Shown here piece by piece: positions 34,458 to 43,040 of a stretch of DNA of 64,000 nt. The stretch is from Malonomonas rubra DSM 5091. GTDB taxonomy: Bacteria; Desulfobacterota; Desulfuromonadia; Desulfuromonadales; Geopsychrobacteraceae. Where the stretch lies: positions 62,001 to 126,000 of the forward strand of contig NZ_FQZT01000010.1 of the NCBI RefSeq assembly GCF_900142125.1, in the 5' to 3' direction. Every line of letters starts with the position of its first letter. Position 1 is the first letter of the stretch. The notes under the pieces are model-generated. The model saw only the letters and a list, made by a program, of their open reading frames with translations. It was not told the origin of the DNA and did not search any database. Both the position numbers and the translations under genes were made by a program.

Positions 34458-34839
34458 ACTATTAATATATAGAAAGGGCGAATCAAACTGATCCGCCCTG
34501 CACAAAACAAAAAACCCCGCTAGTTGGCGGGGTTTTTTGTTTTGTGCATTTGATATCTCATCAAATTTTCGCAAAAGCTAAAGGCAGTTACTAAGCTACC
34601 AAAAGGCCACTCAACGAAGCCAAACATATAAAGACCTAGCCAGGGCCTGACTCAATAAAGTCTTCCTTGAAACAAGAATTGATTATAAAAAAACATCCCA
34701 CCGGCCATGGAAATGTTTAATTTGATAGAAATTAAGCTAGAATATAGATGATCTCGAATTTCAATTAAGCAACATATATATCCGCACTTAAAAAACAGCT
34801 TTATGTCCATAGGGGCTACATAAATCACAGGAGCATGTA
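34458..34839. other. Intergenic region after the PEP-CTERM gene
   Basis: Beyond the terminator at 34500-34547 the remaining ~290 bases are AT-rich and without a protein-like frame. TTGATA at about 34718 could serve as a -35 box for the acyltransferase gene but its -10 partner (TAGATG) is poor. No sigma-54 sequence was found here. Confidence 0.45.
34500..34547. terminator. Bidirectional intrinsic terminator
   Basis: A perfect 21-base-pair stem (34500-34520 with 34527-34547) and a 6-base loop, with a GC-rich core CCCCGC next to the loop and A/T-rich lower stem, giving a T-run in the plus direction. It ends the PEP-CTERM transcript. Confidence 0.93.
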
Positions 34840-35535
34840 ATGTCTTATTTTACCTTTAGAAAACTGACCCCTGAAGACAGCCTTTTCCCAGAGTTATTTA
34901 AACTCCGTTATAGGGTATATATAGAGGAGTGGAAATTCGAAAAGCCAGAAGATCACCCTGGTGGCATTGAACGAAATATTTATGACGACCACGCTGTTCA
35001 CCTTGCAGCAATCCTCAATAAAGAACCTAGCGTCATCGGAACCAGCAGGTTGGTTCTTGATTCACCCCACGGATTTCCTATTGAAGAAAATATGGAAATA
35101 ACAGCGGATACTTCCAATATACCTAGAAATAAAATTTGCGAGATTTCTAGATTATGTGTCAGAGGAGACTATTCTCGAAGACGAGACGACAAAGCTTTAA
35201 ATGGTGATGACTCTACTGGGTCGGCAAAGGAAGATCCTAAGCTAGTCAACCAAAGAAGAGAAGAAAATGATATTGTTACGGGCATATTCAAGTGCATTGC
35301 CAAAGAGAGTCGTATTCATGGAATCACCCACTGGTATGTAGGCATGGCCAGAGGCCTAAACGTCCTATTGAAAAGAAGAGGGATAAATTTTGAGGAGGCA
35401 GGGCCTGAGATTGATTATCACGGTCTTCGCAGACCATATTTTGGTCCGATCGAGAAAATTTTAGCAAAGAGCAAACTCTTTCTCGACATCTATACAGGAA
35501 AAACTGACTTTCCGTATGACGAAAACTCTTTATGA
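34840..35535 (+). CDS. PEP-CTERM/exosortase-associated acyltransferase (AHL-synthase-like), copy 1
   Basis: A 231-residue GNAT-fold protein of the family related to LuxI-type N-acyl-homoserine-lactone and N-acyl-amino-acid synthases. The opening has FKLRYRVYIEEWKFE, corresponding to the RxxV/F-W region of LuxI enzymes, followed by the acidic YDDHAVHLAA, the core VIGTSRLVLDSPHGFPIEE and the Ser/Arg motif CEISRLCV. The C-terminal part has HWYVGMARGLNVLLKRRG. It would join an acyl group from acyl-ACP to an amine-bearing metabolite. A second copy lies convergent at 35621-36280. ATG 34840 follows AGGAG at good distance. Product unknown. Confidence 0.85.
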   Translation: MSYFTFRKLTPEDSLFPELFKLRYRVYIEEWKFEKPEDHPGGIERNIYDDHAVHLAAILNKEPSVIGTSRLVLDSPHGFPIEENMEITADTSNIPRNKICEISRLCVRGDYSRRRDDKALNGDDSTGSAKEDPKLVNQRREENDIVTGIFKCIAKESRIHGITHWYVGMARGLNVLLKRRGINFEEAGPEIDYHGLRRPYFGPIEKILAKSKLFLDIYTGKTDFPYDENSL

Positions 35536-35540
35536 TTTCA

Positions 35541-35588
35541 TTTAAGGATGAAGGGATAAGCTTTTAGCAATATCCCTTCATCCTTAAA
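35541..35588. terminator. Bidirectional terminator between convergent acyltransferase genes
   Basis: A perfect 18-base-pair stem (35541-35558 with 35571-35588) and 12-base loop between the two converging genes; A-runs on one side and T-runs on the other serve both directions. Confidence 0.85.
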
Positions 35589-35620
35589 AGCTTGAAGCAT
35601 CCGTATTGCTAATATAAAAA

Positions 35621-36280
35621 TTAAGCTGCAGCAACTGCCCTGCCAGCACTGAACGCCCGATAAAGATCATCATTTCCCATGATGATGTTCTCAAGAAGAC
35701 CAAAATAAGGGGCGCGCATCCCATGATAATCAATCTCTGGGCCGATACGTGGAAAAACAATCTTTCGCCGTTTCAAAATTACAAACAGAGCTCTTGCCAT
35801 AACAGCATACAAGTGGGTTATCCCTCTATCTCTGCATTCAATCACTATACAGCGAATCAATCCGGCGATCATATCTGCTTCAGGGTTTCCTTTAGCCTGA
35901 GTCATGCCATCTCGTTTTGATGTTACTTTTCGCCATAACTCACGACAAGCTTCACTGTTAACGGCAAGTCTTGAAACTTCGCCGATATTGTCTTTTTTTA
36001 TGTAAGAAGTGTCTTTATCAAACTTAAAATGATTTTCAATTGGAAATCCATCAGGAGATTTGAGGATAAGACGAATTGTGCCAAGAACCTCGTTCGTTTC
36101 ATTATGGATGGCAGCAAAATGAACTGCATGCTCGTCAGAAACATCCCTCTCTAAGCCATCTGGATAATCTTCAGGATTTTCAAACCCCCTCTGCTCACAA
36201 TAAATTCGATACCTTAATGCTAGAACATCAGTAAATAATGGATGGTTTTTTTCAATTTTTTCAAATTTGCACTTAGTCAT
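35621..36280 (-). CDS. PEP-CTERM/exosortase-associated acyltransferase (AHL-synthase-like), copy 2
   Basis: A 219-residue paralogue of the protein at 34840-35535, with the same order of motifs: LALRYRIYCEQRGFENPEDY, DEHAVHFAA, VLGTIRLILKSPDGFPIE, EVSRLAV, then HLYAVMARALFVILKRRK and IGPEIDYHGMRAPYFG. The shared IGPEIDYHG-type segment near the end is the strongest link between the two. It reads towards copy 1 and is separated from it by a bidirectional terminator, so the two are under separate control and may use different acyl chains or acceptors. Confidence 0.85.
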   Translation of the reverse strand: MTKCKFEKIEKNHPLFTDVLALRYRIYCEQRGFENPEDYPDGLERDVSDEHAVHFAAIHNETNEVLGTIRLILKSPDGFPIENHFKFDKDTSYIKKDNIGEVSRLAVNSEACRELWRKVTSKRDGMTQAKGNPEADMIAGLIRCIVIECRDRGITHLYAVMARALFVILKRRKIVFPRIGPEIDYHGMRAPYFGLLENIIMGNDDLYRAFSAGRAVAAA

Positions 36281-36467
36281 TTATGGCTCCCTTAGGAAGT
36301 GTATGATCAACAGCGTTCCCCCTCCAATTTTTAGCACTGAAGACCTTTAAAAGTTATACCTTGTAAAGCTTTTCCCTAAACAGAACATCTATAGAATGGA
36401 AAACATCTAAATTCTTCTCATTTAACAAACATAGGTCTTGCTTCGTAAATATATCTCCTGCCCATTA

Positions 36468-36486
36468 CAGCTAGATAATCTAGCTG
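36468..36486. promoter_or_regulatory. Near-perfect 19-base palindrome
   Basis: CAGCTAGATAATCTAGCTG has nine-base arms around one central base. It is followed by TTTTAAG on the plus strand. It could be an operator or, less likely given the tiny loop, part of a terminator for a transcript that is not recognised. Confidence 0.4.
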
Positions 36487-36932
36487 TTTTAAGAAATGAA
36501 CTTATTTAAATTAGTGTCTAAAAAGATAATCGAAACGCATATATCAAAACAAATAAAGACAAACAAATTATCAAAGAGCAAAAAAATTTTGAATTTAGCA
36601 CCTTTCTGACTAATTCTTCAAAGCACCACTAAGGCAAAAAGGCTTTTATTTTGAAATTGAAATCTATATCTTCACACTCATGCTTATACTAAAAACATAC
36701 ATTTTTACCACATTTCACTTAGCCCATCCATACTTCCAAAATATCGATTCACAACTTTAAAAGATGAAATTTTTTAACATAAACTTAGCTTGAGGTCAGT
36801 AGGTATTTTATGATTTTAGGTGCTTTTCTCTAATCGAAAACGCCTAAACCCTAGAAAAGTAATGATTTATACAACTTACATAACAATAATATTAATTAAT
36901 GATGCTTTTTATATAATGAAGATTTTTCGAGT

Positions 36933-36946
36933 TTGATATCAATCAA
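36933..36946 (+). promoter_or_regulatory. FNR/CRP-family binding site before the DUF4388-pilT operon
   Basis: TTGATATCAATCAA is an exact match to TTGAT-N4-ATCAA. TAAAGT at 36970-36975 is a possible -10 box; a start near 36982 would place the site centre at about -42, the usual class II activator position. The DUF4388 gene starts 125 bases downstream. Confidence 0.5.
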
Positions 36947-37070
36947 ATTATTCGTTTGTCTATTTTTAGTAAAGTATCAACTCAAACCACTTGAATATCC
37001 ATTACTCCATAGTTTAATATACTCTAACCTTCAAATGCTAATTGTGACTTACTGAGGAAAGGGATCTAAT

Positions 37071-38792
37071 ATGCCTCTAACCGGCGAACTCGAGCACCTG
37101 CCGATTGTTGATGTCATACAGCTGATTTACACATCCCGAAAATCTGGCACTCTAAATGTGTATAGTCGCAAAGGTGAAGGGCAACTGCTGTTCAACCAAG
37201 GCTATATTGTAGGTGCGACCCACTCAAACGAGGAGTTGCGCATTGGCCAGATCCTCAGCGAAGCGGGAATTGTCACAACGGACGATCTCGACAAAGCACT
37301 GGAAATGCAGCGAGAAGCCGGCGACAGCAAAAAACCTTTGATCGCCACCCTGATCGAATACTGTGGCATGTCAAAGGAAACGGCCTTTAAAGCCCTTGAG
37401 ACCCTGATCGAAATGACCATCGTTGAGATGATCGGCTGGACCAAGGGGATTTTTTCCCTGGAGATGGAAAAGATCCATATTTTCGACGAATATCGCTACC
37501 TGCCAGACCATTTACAGGATCTAAACCTCGATACGCAAATGGTGTTGATGGATGCACTGCGGATCTTTGATGAAAAAGTTCATGCCGGCGAGATCAACCT
37601 TGCCGAAGAAGAAGAGGCCTGTGAGGAACCCACAGAGGATATTGAGATCTCCGAAGATATTCTCGGGCTAGCAGATCTGGACAAGGTCGAACGAAAAAAA
37701 CCGCATGTTTTTAAAAGCCTTCCCGCTTTCGATTATTCAGAGTTGCACCGCCAGATCGTTGAGACTGAACTTTCTCACCTGTCTGACCCTGACAAATTTA
37801 AAATCATCGAACTTCTGAGCGAGCTGTCAAAATCCTCAGCAGAGACAGAGAGCACCGGGTCCAGATCTCAAGCGATTGTCATGTTCGGCGATGATTCCTT
37901 TGCCCAGCATGTTGTCATGACAGTTTGCCAAAAACATGGTGTCCTGTTTTTCTCAGCTTCGGACAATGATATGTTTCTTCCCCTGGTCGATCGGGCTTGG
38001 GAAAAAGACATTGAACCTCTTCTGCTTTTCGACAGCAACGAAATCCCAGAGGATCTGAAAAGTTCAGTCCAGCAAAAATATGGCGAAATTCTTCAAATGA
38101 TGACCCTGTCAGCCGAATCACAGGGTGCGGACATACAGGGTGAGATAGATTTCAACTCGACTCATCTGCATACAATCTACAAACCGCAAGCTAACAGCGA
38201 GTCAGCCTCCTACATCAACGAACTGACAGAATTTATTAACACCGCTCAGAATCATTTACAGCAGTTCTGCAATGCACCCCGCAGGCAACAGTTCATCAAC
38301 CTACAGAACAGCCTTTATCAACTTAAAAACTGTTCCAAGGCGCAGGATATATCTTTACAGGCGTTGCAGTTCGTAGGTGATTTTTTTGAACGCAGCCAAA
38401 CGTTGATTATCAGCAAGGGCGAGCTGATTTCAGAACGCAGCATTGGCATTACCAGAGATAAAGCTGATGGAGTTTGCGCAGCGCAAAAAATCAAAGTCCC
38501 GCTGGTGGAGAATTCGATCCTGCAAAAAGTTAGAACCTCCGGGAAAATATTCTTTGATTCATGCCGTGACAGCACAATCGAAGAGCACTTATTCCACGAA
38601 ATAGGCGCTCCTCTCGATTCGAAACTTTTCCTCGCGCCCCTGATTGTCAACAATCGTACCGTCACGCTGACTTATGCTGATTTTGGAAACGAAACAGCAT
38701 GCCCGGTACCGATTGATCTGGTAGAATTCTTTTTTAATCAGGCTGGGCCGTTTATGCAAAAAGCTCTCGCCGCGAAAACAACCAAGGCCTAA
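37071..38792 (+). CDS. DUF4388 (PatA-like) protein with C-terminal GAF-like domain
   Basis: A 573-residue cytoplasmic protein. Residues 1-165 are a DUF4388 domain (GELEHLPIVDVIQLIYTSRK, SGTLNVYSRKGEGQLLFNQG), found in signalling and gliding-motility proteins of deltaproteobacteria. The middle (200-400) is acidic and contains a receiver-like stretch, AIVMFGDDSFAQHVVMTVCQ, without a clear phosphorylation Asp triad. The last 170 residues look like a GAF fold. A PilT-like ATPase gene follows after 18 bases, so the pair is probably one operon concerned with pilus control or surface sensing. The precise signal is unknown. Confidence 0.75.
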   Translation: MPLTGELEHLPIVDVIQLIYTSRKSGTLNVYSRKGEGQLLFNQGYIVGATHSNEELRIGQILSEAGIVTTDDLDKALEMQREAGDSKKPLIATLIEYCGMSKETAFKALETLIEMTIVEMIGWTKGIFSLEMEKIHIFDEYRYLPDHLQDLNLDTQMVLMDALRIFDEKVHAGEINLAEEEEACEEPTEDIEISEDILGLADLDKVERKKPHVFKSLPAFDYSELHRQIVETELSHLSDPDKFKIIELLSELSKSSAETESTGSRSQAIVMFGDDSFAQHVVMTVCQKHGVLFFSASDNDMFLPLVDRAWEKDIEPLLLFDSNEIPEDLKSSVQQKYGEILQMMTLSAESQGADIQGEIDFNSTHLHTIYKPQANSESASYINELTEFINTAQNHLQQFCNAPRRQQFINLQNSLYQLKNCSKAQDISLQALQFVGDFFERSQTLIISKGELISERSIGITRDKADGVCAAQKIKVPLVENSILQKVRTSGKIFFDSCRDSTIEEHLFHEIGAPLDSKLFLAPLIVNNRTVTLTYADFGNETACPVPIDLVEFFFNQAGPFMQKALAAKTTKA

Positions 38793-38810
38793 GTTGTAAA
38801 AAGGGATCAT

Positions 38811-39878
38811 ATGGACATCAAAACACTGAACCAGATTCTTGAGATTGCCTTTGCCAAACGCGTCTCGGATATTCATTTCGAGGTGGACAACCCACCTTTC
38901 TTTCGGGCTCACGGGCAATTGTTGCGCTCAAAGCTTCCGCCCTTGAGTCCAGCGGACACAGAGTTTATTGCTGCCCGAATCATGGAGCAGAACAAACGTG
39001 ATCTGCCGGAAGATTTTAAGGAGTTTGATGCGTCTTATGCACTGGAGAACAGTGGTCGTTTTCGTGTCAGCATGTTCCGCCAGCGTGGCAATATCGGTAT
39101 CGTCATGCGGGTTATCCCACCTGAGATAGGCAACTTTCAAGACCTGAAACTGCCAGCCGTTTTGTCAGAGATCGTCAAAGCTCCAAATGGGTTGGTTCTG
39201 GTGACCGGCCCGACAGGTAACGGCAAATCGACCACCCTCGCATCGATGATCAACCATATCAACGAGAAGTATGGTTACAACATCATCACCATCGAAGACC
39301 CGATCGAGTTCCTGTTCCAGTCGAAAAAAAGCTGCATCATCCAGCGTGAAGTCGGTATCGACACAGAAGGCTTCAACCCGGCTCTCAAAGCTGCCTTGCG
39401 GATGGATCCGGACGTCATTATGGTTGGTGAGATGCGTGACCTGGAAACCATTGATGCCTGTATCAAGGCCTCAGAAACCGGACACCTGGTTTTCTCGACC
39501 CTGCACACGCAAAATGCAACCTCGACCATCAACCGCCTGATCGGTCACTTCCCTCCGGATGCCCAGGAAATTGTTCGGCAGCGTTTAGCCGACATCCTGG
39601 TGGCAACGATCTCCTTGCGCCTGGTTGAAGACAAAAGCGGGGAGAACGTCCTGCCGGTCGTCGAGATCATGCGCTCAACAACAACCATTCAGGCCTGTAT
39701 CCGCGAAGGCAATCTGGACGAGATCGAAAACCACATCGAAAAAGGTAATGCCCAGTACCAGATGCAGTCGATGGACCAACACCTGATCGCTTTGTGCAAA
39801 AAAGGGATTATCTCGATGAAGGAAGCGAAACGGGTGTCCAATTCCATGGACCTGGAGCGAAAGTTGAACTTCACTTAA
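38811..39878 (+). CDS. PilT/PilU-like type IV pilus retraction ATPase
   Basis: A 355-residue hexameric ATPase of the PilT family. Walker A is GPTGNGKST at 133-141 (Asn in place of the usual Ser), the Asp box is IITIEDPIEF, Walker B is DVIMVGEMRDLET at about 201-213, and the His box is STLHTQNA. It retracts type IV pili from the inner-membrane base. The AIRNLIRE helix of canonical PilT is replaced by QACIREGNLDEIE, and the pairing with a DUF4388 protein suggests an accessory PilT paralogue. A strong terminator follows 17 bases after the stop. Confidence 0.9.
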   Translation: MDIKTLNQILEIAFAKRVSDIHFEVDNPPFFRAHGQLLRSKLPPLSPADTEFIAARIMEQNKRDLPEDFKEFDASYALENSGRFRVSMFRQRGNIGIVMRVIPPEIGNFQDLKLPAVLSEIVKAPNGLVLVTGPTGNGKSTTLASMINHINEKYGYNIITIEDPIEFLFQSKKSCIIQREVGIDTEGFNPALKAALRMDPDVIMVGEMRDLETIDACIKASETGHLVFSTLHTQNATSTINRLIGHFPPDAQEIVRQRLADILVATISLRLVEDKSGENVLPVVEIMRSTTTIQACIREGNLDEIENHIEKGNAQYQMQSMDQHLIALCKKGIISMKEAKRVSNSMDLERKLNFT

Positions 39879-39894
39879 GATTTGTTGAACAGAT

Positions 39895-39937
39895 TCAAAC
39901 GAAAAAGCCTGTCATTCCGACAGGCTTTTTCGTTTGA
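39895..39937. terminator. Bidirectional intrinsic terminator after the pilT-like gene
   Basis: A perfect 19-base-pair stem (39895-39913 with 39919-39937) with a 5-base loop, GC core CCTGTC next to the loop and A5/T5 runs. It separates the plus-strand pilT-like gene from the minus-strand gene at 39963-40352. Confidence 0.93.
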
Positions 39938-39962
39938 ACTTAAATTGTAAAGAATATCGACA

Positions 39963-40352
39963 TCAGCAACCGCAACCGCAATTATGACAAACAACCTTAT
40001 CGCTTCCCGATGGCTCCACTGTTTCAGGAGCAAAAGCAACGCGGTTGATACCACGCTTCAGGTCTTCGACGATATCGAGATTCTGACTGGCGCTGATGAT
40101 ATGGCCGAGGCAATAGCTACCGACACCGGCAGAAGGAAAACTGATCCGCATACTGTTTAGCAGTTCGCCGTAGCCTTTAATCACAGAGGTAAATTCTTCG
40201 TCGACACAACGCAGCTCGATGTCGAATTTTTCCAGCTCGGCCTTCATAGCGGCAAGCATCGGCGCCAACGCGGCGGTAACATCCGGATACTTTTCGTATC
40301 TCCAGCTGTCGACCGGAATGCGCTTGAAGAAAACAACATCGAGAGGCTTCAT
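39963..40352 (-). CDS. Hypothetical small protein with Cys-rich C-terminus
   Basis: A 129-residue soluble protein I cannot assign to a family. The first 95 residues look like a compact alpha/beta domain with ALAPMLAAMKAELEKFDIEL. The last eight residues are CHNCGCGC, a dense Cys cluster reminiscent of metal-binding tails. The frame after the TGA stop runs into the terminator at 39895-39937, so the TGA is a real stop and not a selenocysteine codon. ATG at 40352 follows the upstream YrdC-family gene by three bases and AGGGG by about ten, so the two are co-transcribed. Confidence 0.6.
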   Translation of the reverse strand: MKPLDVVFFKRIPVDSWRYEKYPDVTAALAPMLAAMKAELEKFDIELRCVDEEFTSVIKGYGELLNSMRISFPSAGVGSYCLGHIISASQNLDIVEDLKRGINRVAFAPETVEPSGSDKVVCHNCGCGC

Positions 40353-40355
40353 CAA

Positions 40356-40973
40356 TCAAGACCCCTGTTCTATCCAGGAGATATCGCCAGAACCTTCACG
40401 TAACACTTCAATCTCGTCATCGACCAGACTGATCACGGATGACGCTTCGCCAAGAGAAATGCCGCCGTCGACAACCATATCGACCATCCGCCCCATGAGA
40501 TCATGGATTTCCTGGGGATCCTGAGGGGTTTCTTCGCCGGAAATATTGGCGCTGGTCGTCACCAGAGGATGACCGAGTTCACGAACGATCTCCTGGCAGA
40601 TTTTATTTTCAGGGATGCGCACACCAACGGTTTTCTGCTTCGTACTCAAAGAATCAGGGACAATTTTGGTCGCTTCGAGAACAAAGGTGTAAGGCCCGGG
40701 CAGATGGCGCTTCATGATTTTAAACGCGAAATTACTGACCTGGGCATAGTTGGAAACTTCGGCCAAATCACTGCAGATGAAAGAGAATGGCTTGCGGCTG
40801 TCTCGCTGCTTGATCTGGAAGATCTTCTTCACACCCTTTTTGTTGAAAATATCGCAACCGATGCCGTAGGTGGTATCGGTCGGGTAGATAATCACCCCAC
40901 CCTGCCGCAAACAGTCCACGACTTGATTGATATGACGACCATGAGGATTGTCAGGATTTATCGACAGTATCAT
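40356..40973 (-). CDS. L-threonylcarbamoyladenylate synthase family protein (YrdC/Sua5/YciO)
   Basis: A 205-residue YrdC-fold protein with IIYPTDTTYGIGCDI, the KQRDSRKPFSF motif (KxRxxxKP type, binding ATP and threonine), LPGPYTFVLEAT, VGVRIPENKI and VTTSANISGEE. TsaC/Sua5 proteins form threonylcarbamoyl-AMP for tRNA t6A37. The details GIGCDI and the short C-terminus are closest to the YciO branch, whose role in vivo is less certain. Encoded with the Cys-tailed protein downstream. Confidence 0.85.
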   Translation of the reverse strand: MILSINPDNPHGRHINQVVDCLRQGGVIIYPTDTTYGIGCDIFNKKGVKKIFQIKQRDSRKPFSFICSDLAEVSNYAQVSNFAFKIMKRHLPGPYTFVLEATKIVPDSLSTKQKTVGVRIPENKICQEIVRELGHPLVTTSANISGEETPQDPQEIHDLMGRMVDMVVDGGISLGEASSVISLVDDEIEVLREGSGDISWIEQGS

Positions 40974-41008
40974 CAGCTTCTCCAGAAAAATAACATAAGG
41001 AAATAAAC

Positions 41009-41032
41009 AGGAATTTTACGTAAAGAGTTCCT
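41009..41032 (-). terminator. Possible weak terminator after the DUF493 gene
   Basis: AGGAA and TTCCT flank a TTTACGTAAA palindrome right after the stop codon at 41033; the minus strand continues GTTTATTT. The stem is AT-rich with a mismatch. Confidence 0.35.
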
Positions 41033-41305
41033 TTAAAGCAACATTTTCAGGCCATCAACCTTGCGCATTTCTGCGTAAATACTGGTTAGTTGTTGATAAT
41101 TCTGCAATATCACCAGCACCGAGACCGACTGGTAGGTTCCTTTTCCGCTCGGTTTACTACGAACAGCATCTGCTGAGACAGCAACATGCTTATCCGCCGC
41201 GGCCATAACCGCTTGCTTGAACAGGTCGCCCGCCATACCAACCGCCTTGAACTCGTAGTGACAAGGAAATTCAAGTAAATCTTCCGGGTTCTTTTTTTCC
41301 GACAT
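41033..41305 (-). CDS. DUF493/YbeD family protein
   Basis: A 90-residue protein starting MSEKKNPEDLLEFPCHYEFK with VSADAVRSKPSGKGTYQSVS, the conserved core of the DUF493 (YbeD) ferredoxin-like-fold family, and VILQNYQQLTSIYAEMRKV at the end. The family has an ACT-like fold and no agreed function. The frame can be read further upstream to 41461 but that part lies inside dut and is not conserved; ATG 41305, one base after the dut stop and preceded by GAGGG, is the natural start. Confidence 0.85.
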   Translation of the reverse strand: MSEKKNPEDLLEFPCHYEFKAVGMAGDLFKQAVMAAADKHVAVSADAVRSKPSGKGTYQSVSVLVILQNYQQLTSIYAEMRKVDGLKMLL

Positions 41306-41306
41306 C

Positions 41307-41759
41307 CTATCCCTCTTTATGACCTGTGTGGCCAAAGCCCCCTGCCCCACGTTCAGTTTCCGACAACTCTGCCACGTTAACCAGTTCAGCCTGGCACACC
41401 GGAGCAATAACCAATTGGGCGATCCGATCACCACGATTAATTGTAAAAATGTCCTGCCCATGATTGATCAGAATGATACCGATTTCACCACGATAATCAG
41501 CATCAATCGTACCAGGCGAATTCACCAGGGCGATACCATGCTTGATCGCCAGCCCAGAGCGCGGCCGCACCTGAATCTCAAAACCAGGCGGAATCGCAAC
41601 GGCCAAACCGGTCGGGACCAGGCAGCGCTCACCAGGAGCCAGTTCAATCATATTCTCCGGCAGAGCCTGAATGTCGAGCCCGGCAGCAAGTTCGGTCATG
41701 TAGCGCGGCACCTGAGCGTCAGGGTGCAGTTTTTTAAATTCTACAGTCGGTTTCTGCAT
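41307..41759 (-). CDS. dut: dUTP diphosphatase
   Basis: A 150-residue trimeric dUTPase. The five motifs are in order: [45 protein letters not shown], and the C-terminal GAGGFGHTG arm that closes the active site. It cleaves dUTP to dUMP and keeps uracil out of DNA. ATG at 41759 gives the family length; the frame is open to 41810 but that part overlaps the preceding M16 peptidase gene. It starts 10 bases after that gene's final stop. Confidence 0.94.
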   Translation of the reverse strand: MQKPTVEFKKLHPDAQVPRYMTELAAGLDIQALPENMIELAPGERCLVPTGLAVAIPPGFEIQVRPRSGLAIKHGIALVNSPGTIDADYRGEIGIILINHGQDIFTINRGDRIAQLVIAPVCQAELVNVAELSETERGAGGFGHTGHKEG

Positions 41760-41769
41760 TTTTACAACT

Positions 41770-43029
41770 TTACGCAATGGTGAGATTATCGAGTTTAAGG
41801 TCAGCATCACTGACCGGTCCGATAATATTGAGGTTCAGTGAATCATCCGCCAAGATCCGGTTTGCCAGAAGCTGAATTTCAGAGGTCGTGACTTTATCAA
41901 TAGAAGCAACAATCTCTTCGATATCCGGCTGACGGCCAAGGAAAATCTCGTTCTTCGCCTATCGTGTCATCCGGTTATCGGAACTTTCCAGCGACATCAA
42001 CAGCGTTCCTTTGAGTTGTTCTTTTGCCATCTGCAATTCTTCTTCGCTGACTTGCCCGGCCTTCAGCAAAGCAAACTGTTCCAGCGTCACCTGCACGGTT
42101 TCCCACAATTCATCGCGACTGGTGCCACCATAAACAACCAGAGCACCTGCATCTGAGTGCACATTCAGGTAGCTGTAGACAGAATAAGCCAGGCCGTGTT
42201 CTTCACGCACTTTCTGGAACAGGCGAGAGCTCATGCTGCCACCGAGGATGCTGTTGAGCAGTTGCTGGACAAAACGATCTTCATGGTTCTGTGGCAGCGC
42301 TTTACAACCGAGGCAGAAATGAACCTGTTCCAACTCTTTATGTACGACCTGCAAACCCGGGCGATAAGCGGGCAAGGTGCAGCGATTGTTTGCCTCTCCT
42401 GAATTAACGCCCTGAAACGCCTGCTCAATCTGGGCACGAACCTGGTGATGCTCAAGATCCCCAGCAACTGCGATCAATATATTTCGACCTACATAACGTT
42501 TTTGCATCATCTGCAACAGGTCTTCGCGAGAAATGCGTCGCACCGTGTCGCGGGTCCCAAGGACTGGCCGTCCGAGCGGATGTAAATGCCAGATCGACTC
42601 GCAGAACAGATCATGCACCTGATCGTCCGGCGTATCTTCGACCATCGCGAGTTCCTGCAGAATAACGCGGCGCTCTTTCTCAATGTCCTTTTCAGAAAAA
42701 ATCGAGTTAAGGACAAGGTCGGAGAGCAGATCTATGGCTTGGGGGAGTTTATCGCCAAGGACCTTGGCGTAATAGCAGCTGAACTCCCGGCCGGTGAAGG
42801 CGTTAAGCACTCCACCGACCGAGTCGATCTCTTTTGCAATATCGAGGGCGAACCGATTGGTCGTCCCTCTAAACAGCATATGCTCGACAAAATGAGATAT
42901 ACCGTTGTGGCCTTCGGTTTCGTGGCGCGAACCGTTCTGCACCCAGAAACCGATAGATGCAGAGTGAAGCTCCGGCATCCGCTCGGTAATGACGCGGATG
43001 CCGTTATTCAGCGTCGACTGCTGCAACAT
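41770..43029 (-). pseudogene. M16 zinc peptidase gene interrupted by one in-frame TAG
   Basis: The frame starts at ATG 43029 and encodes a YmxG-like M16 peptidase with the zinc motif HFVEH at 46-50 and the distal Glu in EKERRVILQELAM. At 41959-41961 a TAG stops it after residue 356 (DNRMTR). The same frame continues directly with AKNEIFLGRQPDIEEIVASI for another 62 residues and ends with TAA at 41770, giving a normal total of about 419. Relatives commonly read RMSRLAKNE here, so one base change (TTG to TAG) explains the break. It could be a true nonsense mutation, a sequencing error, or a read-through codon. The truncated product keeps the catalytic half. The gene sits between pnp and dut, its usual place. 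Confidence 0.85.
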
Positions 43030-43040
43030 GGCAAACCGGA

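Larger units (their letters stand above)
36281..37070. other. AT-rich gene-free stretch of 790 bases
   Basis: No frame with protein character was found on either strand. The base composition is visibly more AT-rich than the coding DNA around it. It holds a 19-base palindrome at 36468-36486 and an FNR-type box at 36933-36946. The rest shows many A- and T-runs but no tRNA-like or known riboswitch sequence. Confidence 0.5.

Noticed and set aside
39963-39965. TGA after CHNCGCGC read as selenocysteine
   Set aside because: The frame beyond TGA runs through the terminator at 39895-39937 and shows no protein character.
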